Positions 10,085 through 22,743 of a stretch of 64,000 bases of DNA are shown here, piece by piece. Made by a program: the position numbers and the translations under genes. Position 1 is the first letter of the stretch; each line of letters begins with the position of its first letter. The stretch is from Serratia nematodiphila DZ0503SBS1 (GTDB lineage Bacteria; Pseudomonadota; Gammaproteobacteria; Enterobacterales; Enterobacteriaceae), in the NCBI RefSeq assembly GCF_000738675.1, contig NZ_JPUX01000001.1:2046001-2110000 (forward strand). The letters run 5' to 3'. The notes beneath the pieces were generated by a model that was not told the origin of the DNA, did no database searches, and was given only the letters and a program-made list of their open reading frames with translations.

Positions 10085-10900
10085 TTACCAGCCTTTCACC
10101 GCGCCGCCGTTGAAGATTTTGTTGGCGGCCGCGTCAACGTCGTCAGACTGATAGGCCTGAACGAATTTCTTCACGTTTTCCGCATCTTTGTTATCTTCGC
10201 GCGCAACCAGCAGGTTGACGTAAGGCGAGTCTTTATCTTCCACGAACAGACCGTCTTTCGCCGGCGTCAGGCCGATCTGGCTGGCGTAGGTGGTGTTGAT
10301 CACCGCCAGCGCGATCTGCTGATCGTCCAGAGAGCGCGGCAGCTGAGGCGCTTCCAGCTCAACCAGCTTCAGGTTTTTCGGGTTCTCGGTCACGTCCAGC
10401 ACGGTCGGCAGCAGGCCAACGCCGTCTTTCAGCTTGATCAGACCAACTTTCTGCAGCAGCAGCAGCGAACGGCCCAGGTTGGTCGGATCGTTAGGCAGCG
10501 CGATCTGCGAACCTTCTTTCAGCTCGTCCAGCGATTTGATTTTCTTGGAGTAACCGGCGATCGGGTAAACGAAGGTGTTGCCGACCGGCACCAGCTTGTA
10601 ACCGCGGTCTTTGATCTGCTGATCCAGATAAGGCTTGTGCTGGAAGGCGTTCAGATCGATATCGCCTTTGCTCAGCGCTTCGTTAGGCAGCACGTAGTCG
10701 TTGAAGGTGACCAGTTCAACGTCCAGACCGTACTTCTCTTTCGCCACTTTCTGCGCCACTTCAGCCACTTGCTGCTCAGCGCCGACGATCACGCCGACCT
10801 TGATGTGGTTCGGATTCTTTTCATCCTGGCCACAGCCCGCCAGAGCCAGCGTGCCGATCAGTGCGCCAATTGCCGCGATGGATTTAAATTTTAACGACAT
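10085..10900 (-). CDS. metQ: D/L-methionine-binding lipoprotein MetQ
   Basis: Substrate-binding component of the MetNIQ ABC importer, anchored as a lipoprotein. The lipobox LAGC places the lipidated Cys at residue 23, and the NLPA-type periplasmic binding domain fills the rest (271 residues as in E. coli), with DVELVTFNDYVLPNEAL and FQHKPYLDQQ segments. It is the last gene of metN-metI-metQ, 39 bases after metI. Control is expected from the MetJ site upstream of metN. Confidence 0.97.
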   Translation of the reverse strand: MSLKFKSIAAIGALIGTLALAGCGQDEKNPNHIKVGVIVGAEQQVAEVAQKVAKEKYGLDVELVTFNDYVLPNEALSKGDIDLNAFQHKPYLDQQIKDRGYKLVPVGNTFVYPIAGYSKKIKSLDELKEGSQIALPNDPTNLGRSLLLLQKVGLIKLKDGVGLLPTVLDVTENPKNLKLVELEAPQLPRSLDDQQIALAVINTTYASQIGLTPAKDGLFVEDKDSPYVNLLVAREDNKDAENVKKFVQAYQSDDVDAAANKIFNGGAVKGW

Positions 10901-10939
10901 ATCCCTTCCTCATTAGACTCGCATTAACATGCGGTGAAA

Positions 10940-11593
10940 CTATTTATGGGTAACGGCTTTGACGATGCGATCGCCGCAGAATTGGATCAGATAAACCAAA
11001 ACTACCAGTAATACTAATACGGTATTCATCACTGTGGCGTTATAACCGATATAACCGTATTGGTAACCGATTTGGCCCAGGCCGCCGGCGCCGACCGCGC
11101 CGCCCATGGCGGAGTAGCCCACCAGGGTGATCAGGGTGATGGTCGCGGCGTTGACCAAGCCCGGCAGGGCTTCCGGCAGCAACACTTTCTTGATGATCTG
11201 CATCGGCGTGGCGCCCATGGCGCGCGCGGCTTCCACCAGGCCGGACGGGATCTCCAGCAGGGCGTTTTCCACCATGCGCGCGATAAACGGCGCGGCGCCT
11301 ACCGTCAACGGCACGATGGCCGCCTGCAGGCCGATCGAGGTGCCGACGATCATGCGGGTAAACGGAATCATCCAAACCAGCAGGATAATGAACGGAATGG
11401 AACGGAAGATGTTCACCAGCCCGGACAGGATCTTATACAGCGAATTGTTGGCGATGATCTGCCCCGGGCGGGTGACATACAGCAGCACGCCTACCGGCAG
11501 GCCGAGCACGAAACCGAAGAAGCCGGAGACAAAGGTCATCATGACGGTTTCCCACACGCCACGCGCCATCAACCACATCATTGCCTCAGACAT
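10940..11593 (-). CDS. metI: Methionine ABC transporter permease MetI
   Basis: Inner-membrane permease of MetNIQ, 217 residues with about five transmembrane segments. The cytoplasmic coupling loop for the ATPase is visible as [25 protein letters not shown], with the EAA-x3-G motif. It overlaps metN by 8 bases and precedes metQ. Confidence 0.97.
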   Translation of the reverse strand: MSEAMMWLMARGVWETVMMTFVSGFFGFVLGLPVGVLLYVTRPGQIIANNSLYKILSGLVNIFRSIPFIILLVWMIPFTRMIVGTSIGLQAAIVPLTVGAAPFIARMVENALLEIPSGLVEAARAMGATPMQIIKKVLLPEALPGLVNAATITLITLVGYSAMGGAVGAGGLGQIGYQYGYIGYNATVMNTVLVLLVVLVYLIQFCGDRIVKAVTHK

Positions 11594-12617
11594 AACCCAG
11601 AACCTCTACTTTTACCTGATTTTCTTGCAGGAACTTAATCGTCGCCAGCGCGTCTTCGTCGCTGCCGTGCAGCTCCGCCAGCATCACGCCGAATTTCACG
11701 CCGCCGGCATAATCCATCTGGGCGCTGATAATGTTGTTGTTCACGTTGAAGCGGCGAGCGGCTTCAGACAGCAGCGGCGCATCGACCGACTGACCGGTGA
11801 ACTCCAGGCGCAGCAGCGGCTGGCGGTCGCCCTGACGCTCCGGCGACAGGCGCGCGGCGTAGTCGTCCGGGATATCCAGATGCAGCGTGGACTGAATGAA
11901 CTGCTGGGCCAGCGGGGTTTTCGGGTGTGAGAACACTTCGCTGACGCTGTCTTTTTCGATCAGCTGCCCCTGGCTGATGACCGCGACCTGGTCGCAGATG
12001 CGTTTCACCACGTCCATTTCGTGGGTGATCAGCAGAATGGTCAGGCCCAGGCGGCGGTTGATGTCTTTCAGCAGCTCCAGGATGGAGCGGGTGGTGGCCG
12101 GATCCAACGCGCTGGTGGCTTCGTCGCACAGCAGCACTTTGGGATTGCTGGCCAGCGCACGGGCGATCGCCACGCGCTGTTTCTGGCCGCCGGACAGATT
12201 GGCCGGATAGGCGTCGTGTTTGTCCGCCAGGCCGACCAGCTCCAGCAGTTCGGTCACGCGCTTTTTGATCTCGGCGCGCGACGTATTGTCCAGCTCCAGC
12301 GGCAGCGCCACGTTGCCGAACACCGTGCGGGAAGAGAGCAGGTTGAAGTGCTGGAAGATCATGCCGATTTGGCGACGGGCGCGCGTCAGTTCGCTTTCCG
12401 ACAGAGACGTCAGATCCTGGCCATCGACCAGCACCTGGCCGGAGGTAGGGCGCTCAAGCATGTTGGCGCAGCGGATCAGCGTGCTTTTGCCGGCGCCGGA
12501 AGAGCCGATAACGCCATAGATTTGCCCGGCAGGGACGTGAAGGGTCACGTCAGAGAGCGCGGTAATGGTGCGCGAACCCTGCTGGAACACTTTAGTGATG
12601 TTAGAAAGTTTAATCAT
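11586..12617 (-). CDS. metN: Methionine ABC transporter ATP-binding protein MetN
   Basis: ATPase subunit of the methionine importer, 343 residues. Walker A GSSGAGKS is at residues 38-45, the signature is [15 protein letters not shown], Walker B is [11 protein letters not shown] and the H-loop is LITHEMD. The C-terminal 90 residues form the ACT-like NIL domain that binds methionine and inhibits transport. It is first in the metNIQ operon, with an overlapping MetJ operator and promoter about 75 bases upstream. Confidence 0.97.
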   Translation of the reverse strand: MIKLSNITKVFQQGSRTITALSDVTLHVPAGQIYGVIGSSGAGKSTLIRCANMLERPTSGQVLVDGQDLTSLSESELTRARRQIGMIFQHFNLLSSRTVFGNVALPLELDNTSRAEIKKRVTELLELVGLADKHDAYPANLSGGQKQRVAIARALASNPKVLLCDEATSALDPATTRSILELLKDINRRLGLTILLITHEMDVVKRICDQVAVISQGQLIEKDSVSEVFSHPKTPLAQQFIQSTLHLDIPDDYAARLSPERQGDRQPLLRLEFTGQSVDAPLLSEAARRFNVNNNIISAQMDYAGGVKFGVMLAELHGSDEDALATIKFLQENQVKVEVLGYV

Positions 12618-12690
12618 ATTCTTCTTATTTTAGCGTGGTTGCCCGTGGCTAGATAAAAGTAAACCTCGGCGTGGAACCAAGGTATGGATC

Positions 12691-12722
12691 AGATGTTAAG
12701 GCGTCTAGACGTCTAAGTCAAC
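12691..12722 (-). promoter_or_regulatory. metNIQ promoter overlapped by tandem MetJ boxes
   Basis: On the minus strand, -35 TTGACT (12716-12721), a 17-base spacer and -10 TAACAT (12693-12698) form a good sigma-70 promoter. Contiguous 8-bp units read AGATGTTA, AGGCGTCT, AGACGTCT and AAGTCAAC from 12691. The third is the exact met-box consensus and the second differs at one base. MetJ bound here would cover both promoter elements. Confidence 0.88.
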
Positions 12723-12805
12723 GGCCAGCGACGTTCTCCGGCGTTCTCAGTGCGGGGTAAAACATGCGATACTGTCAGCGTATTCAGCCCCTCAGGAGCA
12801 AAGCG

Positions 12806-13369
12806 GTGACACAAAGCGTTCCAGCAATTTTTCTCGATCGTGACGGTACGATTAACGTTGATCATGGTTATGTCCATGAAATCGACAATTTCCACTTTAT
12901 TGACGGCGTGATTGACGCCTGTCGCGAACTCAAAAAGATGGGGTTCGCGCTGGTGATGGTGACCAACCAGTCGGGCATTGCGCGCGGCAAGTTCAGCGAA
13001 GACCAGTTTATGTACCTGACCGAGTGGATGGACTGGTCGCTGGCCGATCGCGACGTCGACTTCGACGGCATCTATTTCTGCCCGCATCATCCGGAGGCGG
13101 TAGTGGAAGAGTATCGTCAGGTCTGTGACTGCCGTAAACCGCAGCCGGGCATGCTGCTGCAAGCGCAGCAGGAATTGAACATCGATATGGCCGCTTCTTA
13201 TATGGTGGGCGATAAACCGGAAGATATGCAGGCGGCGATCGCGGCCGGCGTCGGCACCAAGGTGCTGGTGCGTACCGGCAAGCCGGTGACGGAGCAGGGT
13301 GAAAAGCTGGCCGATTGGGTGCTAAATAGCCTGGCGGACCTGCCGGCAGCCATCAAAAAGCGGGTTTAA
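12806..13369 (+). CDS. gmhB: D-glycero-beta-D-manno-heptose 1,7-bisphosphate 7-phosphatase GmhB
   Basis: HAD-superfamily phosphatase that removes the 7-phosphate in the ADP-heptose pathway for LPS inner core. The catalytic aspartates Asp11 and Asp13 are in F-L-D-R-D-G-T. The zinc-binding region (CPHHP ... CDCRKP) and [14 protein letters not shown] follow. The GTG at 12806 is chosen because AGGAG at 12794-12798 is 7 bases away and the N-terminus then matches E. coli; an upstream ATG at 12764 would add 14 residues. It is divergent from metN and is followed by the rRNA operon, as beside E. coli rrnH. Confidence 0.94.
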   Translation: MTQSVPAIFLDRDGTINVDHGYVHEIDNFHFIDGVIDACRELKKMGFALVMVTNQSGIARGKFSEDQFMYLTEWMDWSLADRDVDFDGIYFCPHHPEAVVEEYRQVCDCRKPQPGMLLQAQQELNIDMAASYMVGDKPEDMQAAIAAGVGTKVLVRTGKPVTEQGEKLADWVLNSLADLPAAIKKRV

Positions 13370-13421
13370 TAGGCGTTACGCATGAATAGTGAGCGGTCAG
13401 ATAAAAAATGCATATTATCGC

Positions 13422-13449
13422 TTGTCATTCTGAACCGGCTCCCTATAAT
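13422..13449 (+). promoter_or_regulatory. rRNA operon promoter P1
   Basis: -35 TTGTCA (13422-13427), a 16-base spacer and -10 TATAAT (13444-13449), followed by the GC-rich discriminator GCGCCTCC that is typical of stringently controlled rRNA P1 promoters. The A/T-rich run just upstream (ATAAAAAATGCATATTA) fits an UP element. Confidence 0.9.
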
Positions 13450-13528
13450 GCGCCTCCATCGACACGGCGCAAGTGATTCACTTCACACAGCGGCCGGGAA
13501 GAAAGAGAAAAAATCCTGAAAATTAGGG

Positions 13529-13556
13529 TTGACTCTGAAAGAGGAAAGCGTAATAT
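13529..13556 (+). promoter_or_regulatory. rRNA operon promoter P2
   Basis: -35 TTGACT (13529-13534), a 16-base spacer and -10 TAATAT (13551-13556), about 107 bases downstream of P1, the usual tandem arrangement in enterobacterial rRNA operons. Confidence 0.88.
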
Positions 13557-13595
13557 ACGCCACCTCGAGTTAGCAAGCGAAAGCGCCTAACTCAC

Positions 13596-13607
13596 TGCTC
13601 TTTAACA
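13596..13607 (+). promoter_or_regulatory. Leader boxA antitermination site
   Basis: TGCTCTTTAACA matches the enterobacterial rrn boxA recognised by NusB-NusE. It lies between P2 and 16S. The same 12-mer recurs before 23S. Confidence 0.88.
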
Positions 13608-13761
13608 ATTTATCAGACAATCTGTGTGGGCACTCCACAAGACGATATCCAGCATCTTCGGATGCAAAAAAATATCAAGTCTTGAAGAGTGACTAACTGA
13701 AGTAAAATTCATGCAGTAAATCTTTGAGCATCGCTTCTCGAGTGGAAGCAAATCAAGCTTT

Positions 13762-15303
<1,542 letters not shown>

Positions 15304-15391
15304 CCTAAAGATATTAGTTCGCGTGGCGTGCTCACACAGATTGTCTGATGAAAAAGTAACGAGCAAAAGCGTCATAAAAGTACGGTGTCGT

Positions 15392-15467
15392 GTCCCCTTC
15401 GTCTAGAGGCCTAGGACACCGCCCTTTCACGGCGGTAACAGGGGTTCGAATCCCCTAGGGGACGCCA
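15392..15467 (+). tRNA. tRNA-Glu(TTC)
   Basis: A 76-base tRNA in the 16S-23S spacer, from GTCCCCTTCG to GACGCCA, with an encoded 3' CCA. The anticodon loop CTTTCAC gives anticodon TTC at 15426-15428, flanked by the CCGCC/GGCGG stem. The T-loop GGTTCGAATCC is present. A single tRNA-Glu in the spacer is the E. coli rrnB/C/E/G arrangement, not the Ile-Ala pair of rrnH. Confidence 0.98.
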
Positions 15468-15520
15468 AGCTTCCGACCCACCCGGTGAAAGCGGCGGTCT
15501 AAAGTATCTGACGATACACC

Positions 15521-15570
15521 ATATCTTAAAGATGACTTCCGAGTCATGTTTAAGATATTGCTCTTTAACA
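15521..15570 (+). promoter_or_regulatory. Spacer stem-loop and second boxA before 23S
   Basis: ATATCTTAAA (15521-15530) pairs with TTTAAGATAT (15549-15558), enclosing an inner ATGACT/AGTCAT stem. It is immediately followed by TGCTCTTTAACA (15559-15570), identical to the leader boxA. This is the usual boxB-like plus boxA antitermination and processing region in the 16S-23S spacer. Confidence 0.8.
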
Positions 15571-15706
15571 ATCTGGAACAAGCTGAAAATTGAAACATGA
15601 CGGCTGAAATTTATCCCTCCGTAGAAGTAGTGGGATGAAGAGTAACCTGTCATAGAGTCTCTCAAATGTTTGCAGCGCGAACGATGGAAACATCTTCGGG
15701 TTGTGA

Positions 15707-18613
<2,907 letters not shown>

Positions 18614-18710
18614 ACAACACCGAAGGTGTTTTTAGAGAGATTTTCAGCGAAGTTCCGAGATTGGTTCTGATGGCGACACGAGAGTGAAGCGGTTGGAATG
18701 AAACAGAATT

Positions 18711-18830
18711 TGCCTGGCGGCAATAGCGCGGTGGTCCCACCTGACCCCATGCCGAACTCAGAAGTGAAACGCCGTAGCGCCGATGGTAGTGTGGGGTCTC
18801 CCCATGCGAGAGTAGGACACTGCCAGGCAT
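18711..18830 (+). rRNA. rrf: 5S ribosomal RNA
   Basis: 120 bases from TGCCTGGCGGCAATAG to TGCCAGGCAT, with the terminal TGCCTGGC/GCCAGGCA pairing intact. It lies 97 bases after 23S. A 20-base copy of its 3' end and flank recurs at 19631-19650. Confidence 0.98.
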
Positions 18831-18838
18831 CAAATAAA

Positions 18839-18877
18839 ACAACAAGCCTCATGCGAAAGCATGGGGCTTTTTGTTGT
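18839..18877 (+). terminator. rRNA operon terminator T1
   Basis: Extended stem with AAGCCTCATGC pairing to GCATGGGGCTT across a GAAA loop, ending in TTTTTGTTG. It lies directly after 5S. Confidence 0.92.
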
Positions 18878-18886
18878 AAGCCTTAA

Positions 18887-18907
18887 ACCACCTCCTAAGG
18901 AGGTGGT
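18887..18907 (+). repeat. Left-end hairpin of the insertion sequence
   Basis: ACCACCTCC and GGAGGTGGT flank TAA, a perfect 9-bp stem. The right arm reads TAAGGAGGTGG, complementary to the 3' end of 16S, so a near-perfect Shine-Dalgarno sequence is locked in the hairpin. Matches the right-end hairpin. Confidence 0.85.
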
Positions 18908-18994
18908 GATTGAACCTGTGAGGCTCTAGCCTGAAGGAAACCCATGCCGGAATATTCCAGCTTACTCACCACAAGTAAGAAGGAAATCACCAAC

Positions 18995-19432
18995 ATGGGT
19001 TTATACAGGAGTTCATCACATGTGTTCTGGCGTTGCAAATACCACCTGGTTTGGACGCCAAAGTATCGATTTAAAATCCTCCGCGACAAGGTGGGCAAAG
19101 AGCTCTACCGAACAATTTATATCCTCTGCAACATGAAGGACTGTGAAGTTCTTGAGCTAAATATTCAGCCAGATCATGTGCATCTGGTCGTGATAGTCCC
19201 CCCGAAGCTATCGATTTCGACGTTGATGGGCGTCCTGAAAGGACGCAGTGCAATCCGGCTTTACAATCGTTTCCCACATATACGAAAGAAGTTGTGGGGC
19301 AATCATTTTTGGGCAAGGGGATACTTTGTCGATACGGTAGGGGTAAACGAAGAAATTATCAGGCGATACGTGAAGTATCAGGATAAGAAGGACCAAGAGA
19401 TCGAACAGCAGATGGAGCTGTTGCAGGATTAA
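18995..19432 (+). CDS. tnpA: IS200/IS605-family TnpA transposase (Y1 HUH)
   Basis: Single-strand DNA transposase acting through a 5'-phosphotyrosine link. The HUH motif appears as H-V-H in QPDHVHLVV, about residues 57-64, and the catalytic Tyr is in RRYVKYQ near the C-terminus, with Q four residues after it, as in Y1 transposases. The start at 18995 (145 residues, MGLYRSSSHVFW) fits family length and has AAGGA upstream; an ATG at 18944 with AAGGAAACCC would add 17 residues. The gene looks intact. Base composition is more AT-rich than its neighbours. No tnpB is present. Confidence 0.92.
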   Translation: MGLYRSSSHVFWRCKYHLVWTPKYRFKILRDKVGKELYRTIYILCNMKDCEVLELNIQPDHVHLVVIVPPKLSISTLMGVLKGRSAIRLYNRFPHIRKKLWGNHFWARGYFVDTVGVNEEIIRRYVKYQDKKDQEIEQQMELLQD

Positions 19433-19440
19433 CTCGAAAA

Positions 19441-19461
19441 TGGCCCCCTTTTAGGGGGCGT
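19441..19461 (+). terminator. Hairpin after tnpA
   Basis: GCCCCCTTTTAGGGGGC forms a stem of GCCCCC/GGGGGC just after the tnpA stop, without a following T-run. It may stabilise or end the transposase mRNA within the element. Confidence 0.5.
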
Positions 19462-19470
19462 CGTGTAAAG

Positions 19471-19489
19471 CCACCTCCTCAGGAGGTGG
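19471..19489 (+). repeat. Right-end hairpin of the insertion sequence
   Basis: CCACCTCC and GGAGGTGG flank TCA, near-identical to the left-end hairpin. Followed by TCTTTTACTTTGTC, which may include the cleavage site. Confidence 0.8.
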
Positions 19490-19550
19490 TCTTTTACTTT
19501 GTCTGTTATCTGGCGTTCTGCCCGAGCATGGGCATCCTGATACGAATGGT

Positions 19551-19650
19551 GTAGGACAAATCCGCCGGGAGCGGATTTGAACGTTGCGAAGCAACGGCCC
19601 GAAGGGGGGGCGGGCAGGACGCCCGCCATAAACTGCCAGGCATCAAATAA
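19551..19650 (+). other. rRNA T1-T2 spacer with vestigial 5S 3' end
   Basis: GTAGGACAAATCCGCCGGGA and the following hairpin-rich sequence to 19629 closely match, from memory, the stretch between T1 and T2 of E. coli rrnB. ACTGCCAGGCATCAAATAAA at 19631-19650 exactly repeats 18819-18838, the 5S 3' end and flank. No coding potential is seen. This shows that the rRNA operon's terminal region continues beyond the inserted element. Confidence 0.8.
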
Positions 19651-19654
19651 AGCC

Positions 19655-19677
19655 GAAAGCCCTCAGGGCTTTTTGCT
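19655..19677 (+). terminator. rRNA operon terminator T2
   Basis: AAAGCCCTCAGGGCTTTTTG is a compact GC stem with a T-run, following the 5S-like remnant as E. coli T2 does. It now lies about 800 bases after T1 because of the insertion. Confidence 0.85.
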
Positions 19678-19888
19678 ATGGGAAGAATGGAAAATCCCCG
19701 TTGTAACCCGCTTCAGCTTTCATCGTACTGTTTAATATTCATCACAAAACCAACGCATTGTTTCTCTGAATGTCAGATATTCTTCGTCCGCTATTAAGTT
19801 TGGTTGTTAACTTATAAATAACAATAAAGTAACAACCAGGGCGGCAGGAAGCCGAATTTCATCATTGCTATGGCTCGGAGAAAATATC

Positions 19889-21199
19889 ATGACAGAAACA
19901 ACCTCGGCTCTTGGGGATGAGCACGGCGTCGAACAGGGGGCGCTGGATAACAAGAAACGCATTTTCGCTATCGTCGGAGCTTCATCAGGCAATCTGGTGG
20001 AGTGGTTTGATTTTTACGTTTACTCCTTCTGTTCCATTTACTTTGCCGCCTCGTTCTTTCCGGCGGGCAACAGCACCACGCAGCTGTTGCAAACCGCCGG
20101 GGTATTCGCCGCCGGCTTCTTTATGCGGCCGATCGGCGGCTGGCTGTTCGGCTATATTGCCGACAAGCATGGCAGAAAAAACTCCATGCTGCTTTCAGTC
20201 TGCATGATGTGCGCCGGATCGCTGGTGATCGCCTGCCTGCCGACGTATGAATCGATCGGCAGCTGGGCGCCGGCGCTGCTGCTGATCGCTCGATTGTTCC
20301 AGGGATTGTCGGTGGGCGGCGAGTATGGCACCAGCGCCACCTATATGAGCGAGGTGGCGATCAAGGGCCGACGAGGCTTTTACGCCTCGTTTCAGTACGT
20401 GACGCTGATCGGCGGGCAACTGCTGGCGCTGCTGGTCTTGGTGATCCTGCAGCAGATATTGCCCGCTGAAGAGCTGAAGGCCTGGGGATGGCGTATTCCG
20501 TTTGCCCTGGGGGCCGTGTTGGCGGTGGTGGCACTGTACCTGCGCCGCTCGCTGAATGAAACCTCCGATGCGAAGACGCGTAACCACAAAGATGCCGGTT
20601 CGCTGACGGGGTTGTGGAAAAATCGCAAGGCGTTCCTGATGGTGCTGGGTTTTACCGCCGCCGGTTCACTGACCTTTTACACCTTCACCACCTACATGCA
20701 GAAATACCTGGTGAACACCGCCGGTATGGACGCCAAGCTGGCCAGCGCCATCATGACCGTTGCGCTATTCGTCTTTATGCTGCTGCAGCCTGCAGTAGGC
20801 GCGTTTTCGGACAAAATCGGCCGTCGCAGCTCGATGCTGATCTTCTCAGCCTTCGCCACGGTGTTGACGGTGCCGATCCTGTTTGCCTTGAAAGAAGTGA
20901 CCAACCCCTTTATGGCGTTCGGTCTGATCGTGTTGGCGTTGTTCGTTGTCAGCTTTTACACCGCGATCAGCGGGCTGCTTAAAGCCGAGATGTTCCCGCC
21001 AGAGGTGCGCGCGTTAGGGGTAGGCTTGTCTTATGCGGTGGCGAACGCCCTGTTCGGCGGTTCGGCAGAATATGTCGCGTTGTCGCTTAAATCATTCGGC
21101 GTGGAGAATGCCTTCTTCTGGTACGTTTCCGGCATGTGCCTGCTGGCGTTGCTGGTTTCGCTTCGGTTGCATCGCAAAGGCAAGGAGATACAGCTGTAA
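19889..21199 (+). CDS. kgtP: Alpha-ketoglutarate/proton symporter KgtP
   Basis: Inner-membrane MFS transporter of the metabolite:H+ symporter family importing 2-oxoglutarate, 436 residues with 12 predicted helices. Signature segments include [37 protein letters not shown] and [20 protein letters not shown], nearly identical to E. coli KgtP. The start at 19889 (MTETTS) has GGAG upstream; an in-frame ATG at 19865 adds 8 unlikely residues. In E. coli kgtP flanks rrnG; here it flanks this rRNA operon on the 5S side. About 210 bases upstream hold its control region. Confidence 0.95.
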   Translation: MTETTSALGDEHGVEQGALDNKKRIFAIVGASSGNLVEWFDFYVYSFCSIYFAASFFPAGNSTTQLLQTAGVFAAGFFMRPIGGWLFGYIADKHGRKNSMLLSVCMMCAGSLVIACLPTYESIGSWAPALLLIARLFQGLSVGGEYGTSATYMSEVAIKGRRGFYASFQYVTLIGGQLLALLVLVILQQILPAEELKAWGWRIPFALGAVLAVVALYLRRSLNETSDAKTRNHKDAGSLTGLWKNRKAFLMVLGFTAAGSLTFYTFTTYMQKYLVNTAGMDAKLASAIMTVALFVFMLLQPAVGAFSDKIGRRSSMLIFSAFATVLTVPILFALKEVTNPFMAFGLIVLALFVVSFYTAISGLLKAEMFPPEVRALGVGLSYAVANALFGGSAEYVALSLKSFGVENAFFWYVSGMCLLALLVSLRLHRKGKEIQL

Positions 21200-21200
21200 T

Positions 21201-21225
21201 AAAAACCCCGGCCTTGGCCGGGGTC
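21201..21225 (-). terminator. Terminator after pssA
   Basis: ACCCCGGCC/GGCCGGGGT stem (21205-21224), followed on the minus strand by TTTTTATT. It lies between the convergent kgtP and pssA genes. On the plus strand there is no T-run, so it serves mainly pssA. Confidence 0.8.
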
Positions 21226-21235
21226 AGAGTACCGC

Positions 21236-22594
21236 TTACAGGATGCGGCTAATCAGCCGATCGATGCGGATACGGCGCAGACGCCGAATCAGCTTACGCA
21301 CCTTGATCGGATACTGCTGAATGCTTTGCAGTTCCTGATAATGGGCGACTACAGTGGTATGAGTACGGATGCATTCCAGCTCTTTCTGCCGTTGCTCGCG
21401 CATCTCTTGCTTGGGATCGTGGATCAGAATGGCGTTTTCCAGATCCAGCCGCCAGGCGCGTGGGTTGAGGTTGTTGCCGGTGATCAGCTGCCACTCTTCG
21501 TCTACCCACATGCCTTTCAGGTGATAGCTGTTATCGCCATCCTTCCACAAACGCACGATCAGCTGCCCGGTGTCGATGTAACGCTGCAAGCGGCTCAGGA
21601 AGCGGCGCAGGTTAATCTCATACAGGTAGGGCAGCGCGCCGATGATTTTGAACGGCTGGTCTTCAGGAATATAGAAGTCGTTGGCGGTTTTATCGCCGAC
21701 AATGATCTCCACCTGTTTACCCTGGCGCAGCAGATAAATGATGTTGCGCACCAGCAGCGCCGGCAGGTTGAAGTAGGGGGTACAGAGCGTCAGTTTCTGG
21801 TCGGCGCACGACATCAGGTGATGAATGGTTTTATTCAGCACGCTTTGTTTGCCCAGCCCAACCAGCGGCGTCACCGCCAGCTCATCGTTGCCGGCCTTGC
21901 CGCGGAAGTGGTAACCGGCGCGGCGCAGGGCGAAACGGAACAGGCGGGTCTCGTTTTTGATCTCCGGGCTTTTTGGCCGATCGCTGCGATCGAGGCGCTG
22001 TACGGCGCCGGCGGTGAGCAGATGCTGCTTGATGTAATCGATCAAGGTATCGGCCAGCACGCCGTTGGTGATCAGCTGATAGCGATCGTAACGGTATTTC
22101 TCATGCTGATGCAGATAAACGTCGTTGATGCTGGCGCCGCTGTAGATCGCGGTATCGTCGACCACAAAGCCTTTCAGGTGCAGTACGCCCAGCGCTTCGC
22201 GGGTATTGACCGGCACGCCGTAGATCGGCACCGACTGTTCCGGATGTTGGCTGGCCATGGCGCAGTACCAGTCGGCGTTGGTATTGGCGGCGGCGGCGCC
22301 GATGCGCCCACGCTGTGCGCGGTGCCAGTCGACCAGTACGCAGATTTCCAGCTCGGGCCGTCGCTGTTTGGCTTGATACAACGCATTGAGGATCTCGCGC
22401 CCGGCGTCGTCATGCTCCAGATACAGGGCCACCAGATAGATGCGTTGGGTGGCGTTGGCGATGGCGTCCAGCAGCGTGGTGCGAAAATCGGACGGCGCGT
22501 ACAACGTACGAACATCAGCAACCGTCTGGGGGAGTTTGGGCAGTTGTGCAAGGTGTTGTTGATGTTTGCTACGTTTAAATTTTGACAACATCAC
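21236..22594 (-). CDS. pssA: CDP-diacylglycerol-serine O-phosphatidyltransferase PssA
   Basis: Makes phosphatidylserine, the precursor of phosphatidylethanolamine. This is the Gram-negative phospholipase D-type enzyme, membrane-associated rather than integral. Two HKD motifs are present: H-L-K with the first His at residue 139 (GVLHLKGFVVDD) and a second near residue 357 (YHLKGMWVDEE). The basic C-terminus RKLIRRLRRIRIDRLISRIL is conserved with E. coli. Length 452 residues, or 451 from the second of two adjacent ATGs. E. coli yfiM, normally between pssA and kgtP, is absent. Confidence 0.97.
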   Translation of the reverse strand: MMLSKFKRSKHQQHLAQLPKLPQTVADVRTLYAPSDFRTTLLDAIANATQRIYLVALYLEHDDAGREILNALYQAKQRRPELEICVLVDWHRAQRGRIGAAAANTNADWYCAMASQHPEQSVPIYGVPVNTREALGVLHLKGFVVDDTAIYSGASINDVYLHQHEKYRYDRYQLITNGVLADTLIDYIKQHLLTAGAVQRLDRSDRPKSPEIKNETRLFRFALRRAGYHFRGKAGNDELAVTPLVGLGKQSVLNKTIHHLMSCADQKLTLCTPYFNLPALLVRNIIYLLRQGKQVEIIVGDKTANDFYIPEDQPFKIIGALPYLYEINLRRFLSRLQRYIDTGQLIVRLWKDGDNSYHLKGMWVDEEWQLITGNNLNPRAWRLDLENAILIHDPKQEMREQRQKELECIRTHTTVVAHYQELQSIQQYPIKVRKLIRRLRRIRIDRLISRIL

Positions 22595-22743
22595 AGTGCG
22601 TTTCTTCTCTCATGATTGATGGCCAGAACGCCACAGGCATAAAAACAATAAACCGAATAATCGGGCGATAATACCATTAGTTGCCCCGATTGTGCGTATG
22701 TTTTGGCGTTAAGTGGTGGATTCGTAGCGCATTGCGACGCAGG

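Larger units (their letters stand above)
18887..19489 (+). mobile_element. IS200/IS605-family insertion sequence between rRNA terminators T1 and T2
   Basis: An element of about 0.6 kb with one Y1 transposase gene and near-identical subterminal hairpins at both ends (18887-18907 and 19471-19489, CCACCTCC/GGAGGTGG). Such single-stranded-DNA hairpins, rather than terminal inverted repeats, are typical of this family. The true cleavage sites are outside the hairpins and cannot be fixed by eye. The sequence after it, from about 19551, is an rrn T1-T2 spacer of the kind seen in E. coli rrnB, so the element interrupts the rRNA transcription unit's terminal region. Confidence 0.85.
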
